A DNA stretch of 64,000 nucleotides from Halorussus lipolyticus (GTDB lineage Archaea; Halobacteriota; Halobacteria; Halobacteriales; Haladaptataceae): positions 1,694,955-1,758,954 of the forward strand of contig NZ_CP119804.1 of assembly GCF_029338375.1 (NCBI RefSeq). Direction: 5' to 3'. The notes under the pieces were generated by a model. The model did not search any database. It was not told the DNA's origin and was given only the letters and a program-made list of their open reading frames with translations. Positions 33,172 to 41,418 of the stretch are shown piece after piece. A program made the position numbers and the translations under genes. How positions within the stretch are numbered: the first letter of the stretch is position 1; each line of letters begins with the position of its first letter.

Positions 33172-33654
33172 CTATTCACGCCGAGAGAGGTACACTAATC
33201 CGGCAACCATCGGTAGGCACACGCTCGCTATCGTGTAAATCAGCCCACCGCCGATACTGCCTCGGCCCTTCGCGTCGAGGAAGACCGCGGCAGGTACGCC
33301 GATCCACCCAATGCCGAAAAATGCCCATGCGCCCACGGGCGGTTGCCCACCTTGGAGCATGATGATAATTGGCATCCACCAGAGTCCGGTTGCTAAGACA
33401 ATTTCCATCGTACGGTCTGTCCCCTCGCTTTCCTCGTTCGTACTCGGAGCGGGTGGATTGCTTGCTGTTCCGGAGACGGTGTTCAGCTCGTCGGTGACTT
33501 GATTCTCGTTTACCTTGTGTTCGTAGTCTCGGCGAACGTCACCTACCCAGTCGGGCGAGCAGTCGAGTATCGCGGCGATCTCCTCGTTGGTCTTGTCGGG
33601 ATGCTCGACCGCGAGCGTCAGAATGTCCTCCTGTAAGTCCGTTAGGTCTATCAT
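33172..33654 (-). CDS. HTH-plus-membrane protein
   Basis: 160 residues from ATG 33654, chosen because TTTAAAATA lies about 33 bases upstream. Residues 1-45 form an HTH (DLQEDILTLAVEHPDKTNEEIAAILDCSPDWVGDVRRDYE). After a Ser/Thr/Pro linker come three membrane segments: EIVLATGLWWMPIIIML, GAWAFFGIGWIGVPAAVFLDA and GGGLIYTIASVCLPMVAGLVYL. A membrane-tethered DNA-binding protein is the natural reading. Confidence 0.65.
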   Translation of the reverse strand: MIDLTDLQEDILTLAVEHPDKTNEEIAAILDCSPDWVGDVRRDYEHKVNENQVTDELNTVSGTASNPPAPSTNEESEGTDRTMEIVLATGLWWMPIIIMLQGGQPPVGAWAFFGIGWIGVPAAVFLDAKGRGSIGGGLIYTIASVCLPMVAGLVYLSRRE

Positions 33655-33793
33655 CTGGTCTTGTTCAGTACCTTGCAGAATCCTTATTTTAAATTTGTTG
33701 TACGAGTTTTCACCCCCTAGAAGAAATAGATCGGCATACCCGGTTCTCAAATCGCCAGAATATTGAACTTGTTCGAAATAGTGACCCTATATA

Positions 33794-34363
33794 ATGTTCA
33801 TCGTTTGCTGTTCAGAGTGCGGTGCGACCGAGGAAGACGGTGTGTTCGTCCTCAAAGAAGATACCGAATCACGAGAAACAAATCCAAATACAACCATTTC
33901 CGAAGACATCCGAACCACCTTCTACTGTGAAGAGTGTGAGCGTGAAGAGACGATAGATACTGGTATTCTGCCAGAATCGAAAGCCAACTACTTCGAGAGT
34001 CGGCGGACCTCAGTGGAAAATCAGCTATCGGTCCGTATTGACGATCAAGAGGTTCCTTATCGTGATGTGGACGAACAAGTCACTGAAAACACCTATTACA
34101 CTCAAGAAGGTGTTCGCGGCACGTCGAGAGTACACCACGTCCATATCCATCTTCACGCTGAGAATATTCCGACTTTCTCGAAGGGAAAGCACTCAGTAGA
34201 AATCGGTGATTTTGTCTCAGAGGACATGATTCTCGGTGATATCCGATATCATGACGAGCGTAATCGAACGCTCAAATTTTTCCGATCTCTTGATGAAGAT
34301 GTTATGGAGCCTCTCGATAAAGAAACAAACAATACTAGCAACGTCACCGCGGAAGAGTTTTAA
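33794..34363 (+). CDS. Unknown zinc-ribbon protein
   Basis: 189 residues from ATG 33794. CCSECG (residues 5-10) and YCEECER (44-50) give a two-knuckle zinc ribbon. The rest has a histidine cluster HHVHIHLHAENI near residue 117 and no known motif. Low GC like its neighbours; unknown function. Confidence 0.6.
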   Translation: MFIVCCSECGATEEDGVFVLKEDTESRETNPNTTISEDIRTTFYCEECEREETIDTGILPESKANYFESRRTSVENQLSVRIDDQEVPYRDVDEQVTENTYYTQEGVRGTSRVHHVHIHLHAENIPTFSKGKHSVEIGDFVSEDMILGDIRYHDERNRTLKFFRSLDEDVMEPLDKETNNTSNVTAEEF

Positions 34364-34503
34364 ATACGGTTCGTTCTGTTCTTTTTGTCTCTGTGTCCTA
34401 TTTCCAAGGCACTCTTTCCACTTTCACTTTGGTCTGCATACATTTAATAGGATACATGTACTTACACCTAGCCGCCCGAACAAGTTAGTTCGGAGGAATG
34501 AAT

Positions 34504-35937
34504 ATGACTGAAGAACATCGATATTTGACCGAATCCAGCGACGGCGAGGAAACGTTTCGAATGGGGAATCACGACGACATTCCGTCCCCGGTCTACATAC
34601 CCGAATTGAAAGGGGCAGAAGGGCTACACGCCCTTCTTGACCATGTAGATGCGCTCGACCAAACTAATCCGATCATGGTGCCTGCCGCGAAGTGGTCGTG
34701 GCTTCGAGACAAACCCGGTATCAAAACGCGGACAAACGACCGGGGGACCTACGTGGGCGACGAGGAGATCCAAGAACTCGAAGAGAATCATCCGCTCGTC
34801 TTCTACGACCCTCCCGAGCTGTACAACTACAAACTGACAAAGACGCTGACCAACTACCTGTTCAAACACAGCACGTGGGACAAAGAGTACTTCGAGTCGC
34901 TTCTCACCCAAGGAAAGCACTCAGACGCGTTTCGGGAACTCCCGGAGTTCATCCACCCCTTCCTCCACGCTAACATCAATCGACTCTTAGAAGAAGTCGA
35001 TGGAGCGGCTCAGGTCTCACCCACTGACAAGAAAATCGACACGACCCAAGAAGCGTGGATTTCTCTCGAACCGGAGCACTTCGAGACGTACTTCCAAGTT
35101 CTCGCGGCGCAAGCGGACGAGCGGCCGAGTTCGGTCGTCATCCCTCCAGTTCCCCAGATGTCGCGCAACTTCAGCGACGAACTGGTCGAGGCATGGCGTC
35201 GGTCCAACGAGAAGATGGCTGAGGCAGTCGCTGGAAAAGACAGCGACTCGTACTTCCACCTCTACATGGACTACCAGTCGCTCGACCCGAACGCGAGTGA
35301 CGACACCGCGTCGGAGTGTCTTCAAGTGCTGGAGCAAGCCCTCGAAGAAGGCGACTACGCGGGAATCGCGCTGACAGTCCACCAACCGAACAAGATCTGG
35401 CAGACGAACCGCGCGGCACGGATGCAGACGTTCGTCGAGGACCTCTCGGACATCGGGAGCGAGGTTGGGCTACCAATCATCAGTCCGCGGTCCGAGTGGT
35501 TCGGTTCCTTCATCACCGACCTCGGTGTGCAAGGGTTCAGTTCGCTCCTGAACGGTGCGTGGCAGTACTCTCGATACTCCTCGGGAGGAGGGCCGACGGG
35601 AGCCGACAAGTACGGCAGTACGATGATTCCCAACGAGGCCCGAGCACTGAAGCTTCGAGCGCAAGACGAGGACGACCTCGAAGGCTACCTCGACGCTAAC
35701 GGGAGCCTCCCCAACGTGAAGGGACTGCCGTCAGTGCCCCCGACGTACGACGAGTCTGGCTCGAACGTCAAAGAGAAGTTCGGCACCTCGCCGGAGTTCC
35801 GGAAAACGTTCGGTAAGCCGCGCCGACTCGCGCACGTCGCCGAGGCCCAGCAGTTTAGAGAGGACCGAGCAGACGGTGTGACGAATCCCGCGAGGGAGTA
35901 CCTACGGGACTCGGAGAATCCGTACGTCCAACTGTAG
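34504..35937 (+). CDS. Unknown 477-residue protein, possibly TIM-barrel-like
   Basis: Start ATG 34504, because GGAGG at 34492-34496 is at the right distance; ATG 34498 is too close to it. TATA-like TTTAATA is at 34443. The opening SPVYIPELKGAEGLHALLDHVDALDQTNPIMVPAAKW is weakly like the phage-T4 beta protein family (YIP.LK...E..AL..l......I.P), and the alternating strand/helix pattern fits a barrel. No catalytic motif. The largest cargo gene of the element. Function unknown; a defence role is only a guess. Confidence 0.6.
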   Translation: MTEEHRYLTESSDGEETFRMGNHDDIPSPVYIPELKGAEGLHALLDHVDALDQTNPIMVPAAKWSWLRDKPGIKTRTNDRGTYVGDEEIQELEENHPLVFYDPPELYNYKLTKTLTNYLFKHSTWDKEYFESLLTQGKHSDAFRELPEFIHPFLHANINRLLEEVDGAAQVSPTDKKIDTTQEAWISLEPEHFETYFQVLAAQADERPSSVVIPPVPQMSRNFSDELVEAWRRSNEKMAEAVAGKDSDSYFHLYMDYQSLDPNASDDTASECLQVLEQALEEGDYAGIALTVHQPNKIWQTNRAARMQTFVEDLSDIGSEVGLPIISPRSEWFGSFITDLGVQGFSSLLNGAWQYSRYSSGGGPTGADKYGSTMIPNEARALKLRAQDEDDLEGYLDANGSLPNVKGLPSVPPTYDESGSNVKEKFGTSPEFRKTFGKPRRLAHVAEAQQFREDRADGVTNPAREYLRDSENPYVQL

Positions 35938-36099
35938 ATTTCGTTTTTCTCTAAGAGTCTCGTCCTGTTTTGCTCTTCTCGATCACTTATTAATCACCTG
36001 CAATATGAAAGATGACAATAAAACTCCAATTTATCTGTTCAAATTCCTGTTGATAGTTTCGGCAAATTTATCACGAGTTAACTTATATTGACACGCTAC

Positions 36100-36846
36100 G
36101 TGGCACCTGCACCGCTAAGTCTGGGCTCACTGATTCTTCTCCCACTCGTCTTACCCGGATTTGCTTTCGTGAAAGCATTTATACACGGTAATAAGGCAGT
36201 TGACGATTTGCCACGGGTGGATAAACTTGGATATGCTCTAAGTGCAGGGGTTTTGTCAGCGATGATATTGCTGATTCTTTTTAGACACCTAGGCGGTAAC
36301 GAGCCGATTAGGCTCGGTGATACTCAAAATATCACATCCTTAGGATTGCTCACTGGAATTTTAATACAAACAGGATTGAGTTGTATCATGGGGTATTCCG
36401 CGGGGAAGGTTAAAAACAAATTCCACGGTGATACCGAGTGGACGTTTAGCGACAAACAACAACCGTGGGAATATACGAAATCAGAACTACGCCAAGAATA
36501 CGTCACGATAGTCACCTCAACAGGAGACAATATTGAGGGTATAGTTGCCCGATACAATTCACTTGATGAGCAAGGTGACATCGTCATCTCCCCGTTGGCA
36601 AAAGACTCTCGAAAAGAGCGAGCTATTGAGAAAGAGAACAACGCGGCTTATCTCTCCCACAAGGACGTATCCCAAATTCACTTCCATGATCAGGAGAAAG
36701 AGGGAGAATACGCATCATTACCAAAAGGTGACATAGAGCCAGATGAAGTTCCGGAGTTTCAGGACTTAGATGATTCAGGGGAACAGGGTGATGAGGATCA
36801 CTCTGAAGAAGCACCAGAGACGGAAGAAGCTAAGGAAGAGAACTAA
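36100..36846 (+). CDS. DUF6338-like membrane protein
   Basis: 248 residues from GTG 36100, about 30 bases after ATTTATCA (36066-36073); a TTG at 36088 would add four residues. Helices LSLGSLILLPLVLPGFAFVKAF, YALSAGVLSAMILLILFRHLG and SLGLLTGILIQTGLSCIMGYSAG are followed by a small cytoplasmic beta domain (EYVTIVTSTGDNIEGIVARYNS) and an acidic tail. This is the layout of DUF6338. Convergent with the next gene (4-bp overlap). Confidence 0.6.
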   Translation: MAPAPLSLGSLILLPLVLPGFAFVKAFIHGNKAVDDLPRVDKLGYALSAGVLSAMILLILFRHLGGNEPIRLGDTQNITSLGLLTGILIQTGLSCIMGYSAGKVKNKFHGDTEWTFSDKQQPWEYTKSELRQEYVTIVTSTGDNIEGIVARYNSLDEQGDIVISPLAKDSRKERAIEKENNAAYLSHKDVSQIHFHDQEKEGEYASLPKGDIEPDEVPEFQDLDDSGEQGDEDHSEEAPETEEAKEEN

Positions 36847-37271
36847 AGAACACTCTCTTCTGCATAGTCCGGATAATTGTTATACACATATTCCAACAGA
36901 CGTGATATAGGAACATCGTTGAAAGTCTGTTCTACAGTTTCGGCTGCTTCCTTCGCTTCTTCGGGCTCCGAATCTTCTAACTGCTGAAAGTGGGCGCGCC
37001 CCTCGTCCGTGAGATTATAGAGGTATTTTTTCCCGTTGGGAATCTGTTCTTGTCTTCTCTTAACGAATCCTTGTCGTTCAAGTCGCTCAATTTCCTCGCA
37101 GAGTTCTTTCGAGAATGGGCCGTAATCGTACGGTATATAATCGAATTTTTCAGGGACATTAAAGTCGTTCTGTATAAGAAAAATCAACTTCTGAAACCGT
37201 GTCCGTCCTTCCACACGGCCCTCTTCAGCCGAGTTCAAGATCGCCAGTGGAAGGAATTCTTTGGAAGTCAT
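36843..37271 (-). CDS. YwgA/Panacea-like protein
   Basis: 142 residues from ATG 37271 (the frame extends to 37289). GRTRFQKLIFLIQNDFNVPEKFDYIPYDYGPFSKELCEEIERLERQGFV matches the core of YwgA-like and SocA/Panacea proteins: R..LQKL.yl......f..y.YGPfS..l...i..L...G. Panacea domains act as antitoxins or proteolysis adaptors. No clear toxin lies beside it apart from the convergent membrane protein. Confidence 0.65.
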   Translation of the reverse strand: MTSKEFLPLAILNSAEEGRVEGRTRFQKLIFLIQNDFNVPEKFDYIPYDYGPFSKELCEEIERLERQGFVKRRQEQIPNGKKYLYNLTDEGRAHFQQLEDSEPEEAKEAAETVEQTFNDVPISRLLEYVYNNYPDYAEESVL

Positions 37272-37401
37272 GTCCCTCTCTATTTGCAAGTTTGGCTGTA
37301 CCGTATTAACATTTTGTGATAGTCCAGTAATTAGCTTTGTCGTAATTTCCCGCTATTGCTTGAGATAGGCCCTATAACGGATGTATCGGCCTATTTCCGT
37401 T

Positions 37402-37680
37402 CTACCTTTCTAACTCGCTCGCGTCGAGGTCGCCAGCGAGATACTGCTGTCCTTTCTGTGTAATTCGATAGTAGGAACCTTTCTCACGAACTTGCTCAAC
37501 TAGTCCAGATTCCTCCAGCATCGGCAGACGACGCTTGATGGTCGAATACGAAATTCCTTCGTCCTCTAACTCAAAGTTAACCTCTAAACCCTTCTTATTG
37601 AGAGCGACGCCACTTTCCTCCAGCAGTTCAAGGATTTTGTCGTCGCTTCCCGTCATCCACGATGCGCGACGGCGTCGCAT
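37402..37680 (-). CDS. PhiH1-type repressor (winged helix)
   Basis: 92 residues from ATG 37680. The N-terminus MRRRRASWMTGSDDKILELLEESG is the standard opening of haloarchaeal phiH1-repressor-like proteins, followed by the winged helix ISYSTIKRRLPMLEESGLVEQVREKGSYYRITQKGQQYL. A TATA-like TTAATATT lies at 37711-37703. It is divergent from the early operon that ends in the integrase, the typical position for a prophage repressor. Confidence 0.8.
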   Translation of the reverse strand: MRRRRASWMTGSDDKILELLEESGVALNKKGLEVNFELEDEGISYSTIKRRLPMLEESGLVEQVREKGSYYRITQKGQQYLAGDLDASELER

Positions 37681-38075
37681 TGACTGGGACTCACAAGAGC
37701 AGAATATTAATGCCACCGAATAAATCAGATTGTGGACAAATATTGGGTCACTATGACCAAATAATTGGGCAAATTTTATTACCCTGCCATTTTCACTGGG
37801 CAGTACGGAGACAAAATCGCGGACCCGTCGCTCCCCGGCGGGTCCATTCAGAAAGCGGACCCCGATGTTAGGGGCATCGGGTCCGCGTGAGCCTCCGTAA
37901 CTGGAGTACGGAAGCCATGTACGCAAACACGACGACGGGACTTGAAACTCCCGCACGACGACGCGCATCGCCACAACGAAAAATCGAAGCCACGCCGACC
38001 GCTTCGGCTACAGTTTCACTTTCACTTCGCTTAAGGATTCGAACTTTTACAAGCACGTTCGTCAGTCGGCGACAG
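37681..38075. promoter_or_regulatory. Repressor/early-operon control region
   Basis: About 395 bases between divergent genes, rich in inverted repeats: TTGGGTCA/TGACCAAA at 37743-37761; CTGCC/GGGCAG near 37785-37804; GGACCCG/CGGGTCC at 37820-37845; and a long stem GCGGACCCCGATG/CATCGGGTCCGC at 37855-37886. TATA-like CTTTTAC at 38045-38051 suits a leaderless start at 38076. No convincing gene inside. Confidence 0.65.
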
Positions 38076-38333
38076 ATGTCTGAGGAAATACGTCTCGAAG
38101 ACGAGTCAGATCGGTGGAAGTGGGTGTGCCCGAACGGGCATCGGTCGTGGGAGCCGACGAACAACCATTTCTGGTGCGTCTCCTGCGCTCGCCACACCGA
38201 CGCCGACGGCACGTTCCGCCAACTACAGAACAAATCGACCGGCGAAACGTTCGAGCGCGACGACCTCCGGCTGCTGACGCCCGCCGGTCCGTATCAGGAC
38301 CTCCGGAGCGACCACCGGGAGGGGTCGGCATGA
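38076..38333 (+). CDS. Small zinc-finger protein, first gene of the early operon
   Basis: 85 residues from ATG 38076. CPNGH (near residue 18) and CVSC (near 34) with nearby histidines make a zinc site. It overlaps the next gene by ATGA. Small zinc proteins of this kind are frequent in haloarchaeal viruses. Function unknown. Confidence 0.65.
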   Translation: MSEEIRLEDESDRWKWVCPNGHRSWEPTNNHFWCVSCARHTDADGTFRQLQNKSTGETFERDDLRLLTPAGPYQDLRSDHREGSA

Positions 38334-38656
38334 ACGCCGGAGTTCGCTTCGCGGACCTCCACGCGTTCGAGCGCGACCTGCTGTACGCGGTGCGCGCGCT
38401 GGAGCGCGACGGCGACGCGCCGAAGGGCCTCGCCGTGAAGGACCTCCTCGAAACCGAGTATGACGAGGAGATCAACCACTCGCGGCTCTACCAGAACCTC
38501 GACGGTCTCACCGACCGCGGTCTCCTCCAGAAGGGCAAGAAGGACGACCGGACGAACGAGTACGCCACGACCGACGAAGGGCGCGACCTTCTGGAAGCGC
38601 GCACCGAGCGCCGCGCACAGCAGGTCGGACTCTCGACCGACGGAGGTGACGCCTGA
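38330..38656 (+). CDS. PadR-like winged-helix regulator
   Basis: 108 residues from ATG 38330. FERDLLYAVRALERDGDAPKGLAVKDLLETEYDEEINHSRLYQNLDGLTDRGLLQKGKKDDRTNEYATTDEGRDLLEAR is a PadR-type winged helix, with the recognition helix SRLYQNLDGL and the wing at KKDDRTNEYATT. It overlaps both neighbours. Likely controls early or integrase expression. Confidence 0.8.
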   Translation: MNAGVRFADLHAFERDLLYAVRALERDGDAPKGLAVKDLLETEYDEEINHSRLYQNLDGLTDRGLLQKGKKDDRTNEYATTDEGRDLLEARTERRAQQVGLSTDGGDA

Positions 38657-39348
38657 TGCAGTGCCCCGACTGTGGCGCGACTATCGAGGGCGTCAAAACC
38701 TACGCTCCCGACGCTCACGCCTTCGACCCCTGCGGGTGTCGAATCGCTACGCTCACCGCTCACGACATGGCGCTCCTCGACCGCGGCCGCGGTCTCGCTA
38801 CCGACGGCGGCGCTCCGAACGAAGAGGACGAACCGAAAGTCACCGCTGAGTGGCTGGAAGGGCGGTACTTCTGTTACCCCATCGAGTGCGGCGTCTGCGG
38901 CGACCAACTCGCAGGACCCGAGGAGAACGGTGTTATCGGACGCGGCGATGCGTTCGCTATCGATGCCGACGGACACGCCGTTTGCCAACATCACACCGAC
39001 GAGATTCGCTTCGTCGCCGCGGGCGTCTACGCTCACGGCGGGGGCACGCCCTGCGAGACGAACCGTTCGTTCCGACCCGAGGACGTAGTGACCGTCCGGG
39101 GAAGGAACGACAAAGACGACCAACTCGTTACGGACGGCGGTGTCGCTAAGACTCCGGACACCGACGCCGCGGGCGCGTTCTCGGAGCTGACCGAGGAGTG
39201 CCCGGACTGCGAGCGCGAGACGCCCCACGCTGTCGCGGTCGAACTCCGGACCGAGAACCCGGACTCGTCGTTCTCGCGCGAACCGTACCGAGTCACCGAG
39301 TGTTCCGTCTGCGGCGCGACCGAGGAGGTGCGACTGACCGATGCCTGA
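38656..39348 (+). CDS. Multi-zinc-finger protein with DUF7835-like C-terminus
   Basis: 230 residues. Zinc knuckles CPDC (3-6), CGC, CGVC, and a C-terminal ECPDCERETPHAVAVELRTENPDSSFSREPYRVTECSVCG, which resembles the haloarchaeal DUF7835 zinc finger. It overlaps its neighbours by 1 and 8 bases. Function unknown. Confidence 0.65.
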   Translation: MQCPDCGATIEGVKTYAPDAHAFDPCGCRIATLTAHDMALLDRGRGLATDGGAPNEEDEPKVTAEWLEGRYFCYPIECGVCGDQLAGPEENGVIGRGDAFAIDADGHAVCQHHTDEIRFVAAGVYAHGGGTPCETNRSFRPEDVVTVRGRNDKDDQLVTDGGVAKTPDTDAAGAFSELTEECPDCERETPHAVAVELRTENPDSSFSREPYRVTECSVCGATEEVRLTDA

Positions 39349-39748
39349 AACGCGAACTTCTGACGACGAGCCGACCGAACAGGACGACCAGCGAAGCGAC
39401 GAACAGCGCGCTCAGGAACTCCTCGACCGACCACACCCAAAGCGCCGGGAGACCGACGCGCTCCAAGACGAACTGTCCGCCGTGTGGGACCTCATCACCA
39501 ACGAGCAAGTGACGTTCGACACGCTCGACCGTCTGCGAGCCCGGTCCCAGCGGATTTTCTCGGTAATCGAGAACCGGCTCGGCATCGAGTACCCCGAGTG
39601 CGAGAACTGCGGGAGTTGGTCGTGGGGACAAGAACCCGGCGAACCGCTCCACTGTGAGGGTTGCGACCAGATTCCCGACGAAGAGGTCCGCGAAGAAGTA
39701 CACGACAAGTGGCGACGAGTCTCCGGCGACACGGAGGGAGAGGCATGA
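39341..39748 (+). CDS. Small protein with CxxC pairs
   Basis: 135 residues. There is an acidic N-terminus, a helical middle (ALQDELSAVWDLITNEQVTFDTLDRLRARSQRIFSVIENRLG), then CENCGSW and CEGCDQ, forming one zinc ribbon. Overlaps both neighbours. Unknown family. Confidence 0.6.
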   Translation: MPETRTSDDEPTEQDDQRSDEQRAQELLDRPHPKRRETDALQDELSAVWDLITNEQVTFDTLDRLRARSQRIFSVIENRLGIEYPECENCGSWSWGQEPGEPLHCEGCDQIPDEEVREEVHDKWRRVSGDTEGEA

Positions 39749-40338
39749 GCGCGCTCAACTGGCCGACCGGCTTCGACCGAACCGACCCGACGAACCGCGA
39801 GCGGAACAACCGCTACGAGGCGTCGCTCCGGGACTCCATCGACGACCTCGACGCCGAACTCGAACTCCTCGGCGTTGACGACTGGCGACTCTCGACGGAC
39901 GCCAGCCACCAGAAGCGCAACCCGAACTACCCCTACGCCGACGCGAACCCCGAGGACCCGAGCGCGGTCGTCCGGTGGACGATGGACGGCGAGCAGTACG
40001 CGGTCGCCTGCGACGCCTACTCGCGTCTGCGCGACAACGTTCGGACGCTCTACCTCTACGTCCGCGAGAAGCGCAAGATGGAACAGCGCCCGGTCGAGAC
40101 CGGCGAGTCCGAGTTCGCCAACGCGCGACTCCCGCCGGGCGAGGAGTCCGCCGACCCCGTCTCGGTCGCCGCCAGCGAACCGCCCCACGAACTCCTCGGC
40201 GTCCCGCGCGACGCCGACCCGGAGGATGTCCGCGAGGCGTTCCGCCGAGAAGTCCAGCGCGCTCACCCCGACCACGGCGGGAGCCAAGCCGAGTTCCGTC
40301 GCCTGAAGGACGCACGGGAGGCGATGCTCGATGAGTGA
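39745..40338 (+). CDS. J-domain protein
   Basis: 197 residues from ATG 39745. The C-terminal 50 residues, ELLGVPRDADPEDVREAFRREVQRAHPDHGGSQAEFRRLKDAREAML, are a J domain with the essential HPD motif. The N-terminal 140 residues are unrecognised. J proteins stimulate DnaK-type chaperones, so the element may recruit host Hsp70 for replication or integration control. It overlaps the integrase gene by 8 bases. Confidence 0.8.
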   Translation: MSALNWPTGFDRTDPTNRERNNRYEASLRDSIDDLDAELELLGVDDWRLSTDASHQKRNPNYPYADANPEDPSAVVRWTMDGEQYAVACDAYSRLRDNVRTLYLYVREKRKMEQRPVETGESEFANARLPPGEESADPVSVAASEPPHELLGVPRDADPEDVREAFRREVQRAHPDHGGSQAEFRRLKDAREAMLDE

Positions 40339-41344
40339 CGATCTCGAACCCATCGCACCTGAAGCCGCGGTGGACCTCTACATCGACCACCGCCGGGACG
40401 AAGTGAGCGATGAGACCCTGCAATCGCACCGCTACCGACTGAAGCAGTTCGTGCTGTGGTGCGAGGAGGAGGGCATCACGAACATGAACGACGTGTCCGG
40501 GCGGGACCTCCACGCCTTCCGCGTGCATCGTCGGGAGGACGCCGACCTCGAATTGGTCTCGCTACAGGGCCAACTTTCGACCCTGCGCGTGTTCCTCGGG
40601 TTCTGCGCGTCCATCGACGCCGTGCCGGAGGGACTGCGCAACAAGGTGATGTTGCCGACGGTCTCGGACAGCGAGCAGGCCAGCAAGACGAATCTCGAAC
40701 CGGACCGGGCGGAGGCCGCGCTCGACTATCTCGAACGCTATCACTACGCGAGTCGCAACCACGTCATCCTGCTGTTGCTCTGGCGGACCGGAATGCGTTC
40801 GGGCGCGCTCCGGAGTCTCGACCTCGACGACTTCGACTGGGACGAACCCGCCGTCGAGCTGGTGCATCGTCCCGAGGAGGACACGCCGCTGAAGAACGCG
40901 GAGAACAGCCAGCGGTGGGTCGCGCTGTCCGAACACGTCGCTCGCGTGGTGAAGGACTACCGGGACGGTCCGCGGGAGGATGTGACCGACGATTACGGGA
41001 GGCGTCCGGTGTTGACCACCTCCCAAGGCCGTGCGTCGCGCTCGACGGTCCGGAATTCGGTCTACCTCATGACGCGACCGTGCTGGTACGGCGACGGGTG
41101 TCCGCACGACCGAGACATCGGGGAGTGCGAGGCGACTGAACGGGCGTACATGAGCAAGTGCCCGTCGTCGCGGTCGCCCCACGACGTTCGGAGCGGTGCG
41201 ATTACCGCCCACCTTCTGGAGGACGTTCCGGTCGAGATCGTGAGCGACCGGATGGACGTAACCCAAGACGTGCTGGACAAGCACTACGACCGGCGGTCGG
41301 AGCGCGAGAAGATGAACCAGCGGCGAGACCACCTCGGAATCTGA
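40331..41344 (+). CDS. Tyrosine recombinase/integrase of the element
   Basis: 337 residues. The SAM-like core-binding domain (residues 10-100) is followed by the catalytic domain with R156 (WRTGMRSGALRSL), H284 and R287 (SPHDVRSGAITAHL) and nucleophile Y319 (LDKHYDRR). Four cysteines between 251 and 277 (CWYGDGC...C...C) suggest an inserted zinc site, as in many haloarchaeal integrases. The gene is intact and is not split by att, unlike SSV-type integrases. Confidence 0.92.
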   Translation: MSDDLEPIAPEAAVDLYIDHRRDEVSDETLQSHRYRLKQFVLWCEEEGITNMNDVSGRDLHAFRVHRREDADLELVSLQGQLSTLRVFLGFCASIDAVPEGLRNKVMLPTVSDSEQASKTNLEPDRAEAALDYLERYHYASRNHVILLLLWRTGMRSGALRSLDLDDFDWDEPAVELVHRPEEDTPLKNAENSQRWVALSEHVARVVKDYRDGPREDVTDDYGRRPVLTTSQGRASRSTVRNSVYLMTRPCWYGDGCPHDRDIGECEATERAYMSKCPSSRSPHDVRSGAITAHLLEDVPVEIVSDRMDVTQDVLDKHYDRRSEREKMNQRRDHLGI

Positions 41345-41401
41345 GATTCATGTTCCGGGATTCAATCTTGACACGGATGCAGGAGTTAATTCAAAATGAG
41401 T

Positions 41402-41418
41402 ATCCGCGTTGGCCCACT
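41402..41418 (+). other. attR: 17-bp att core
   Basis: ATCCGCGTTGGCCCACT, identical to 12,737-12,753, without the rest of a tRNA gene. It lies 57 bases after the integrase stop and marks the right end of the element. Confidence 0.9.

Larger units (their letters stand above)
12737..41418 (+). mobile_element. Integrated element in tRNA-Ile (pleolipovirus-like provirus or vesicle plasmid)
   Basis: About 28.67 kb between two 17-bp att copies, with a tyrosine integrase ending 57 bases before the right copy. Contents: a replication-type operon, a large membrane/spike/NTPase operon on the opposite strand, regulators, an adenine methylase, GC-poor cargo, a phiH1-type repressor and an early operon. 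No genes for a protein capsid, terminase or tail are recognisable. A repeated palindrome (GGTAGAC-N5-GTCTACC) marks the left and middle parts only. All genes look intact, so excision may still be possible. Confidence 0.88.

Noticed and set aside
37887..38075. Upstream extension of the early zinc-finger gene
   Set aside because: The TATA-like element at 38045-38051 and the acidic protein start at 38076 favour the short form; the extension lies in palindromic control DNA.
39020..39035. GCGTCTACGC as a half palindrome in the early operon
   Set aside because: Only one short arm without the GANTC centre; common codon pair in this GC-rich sequence.
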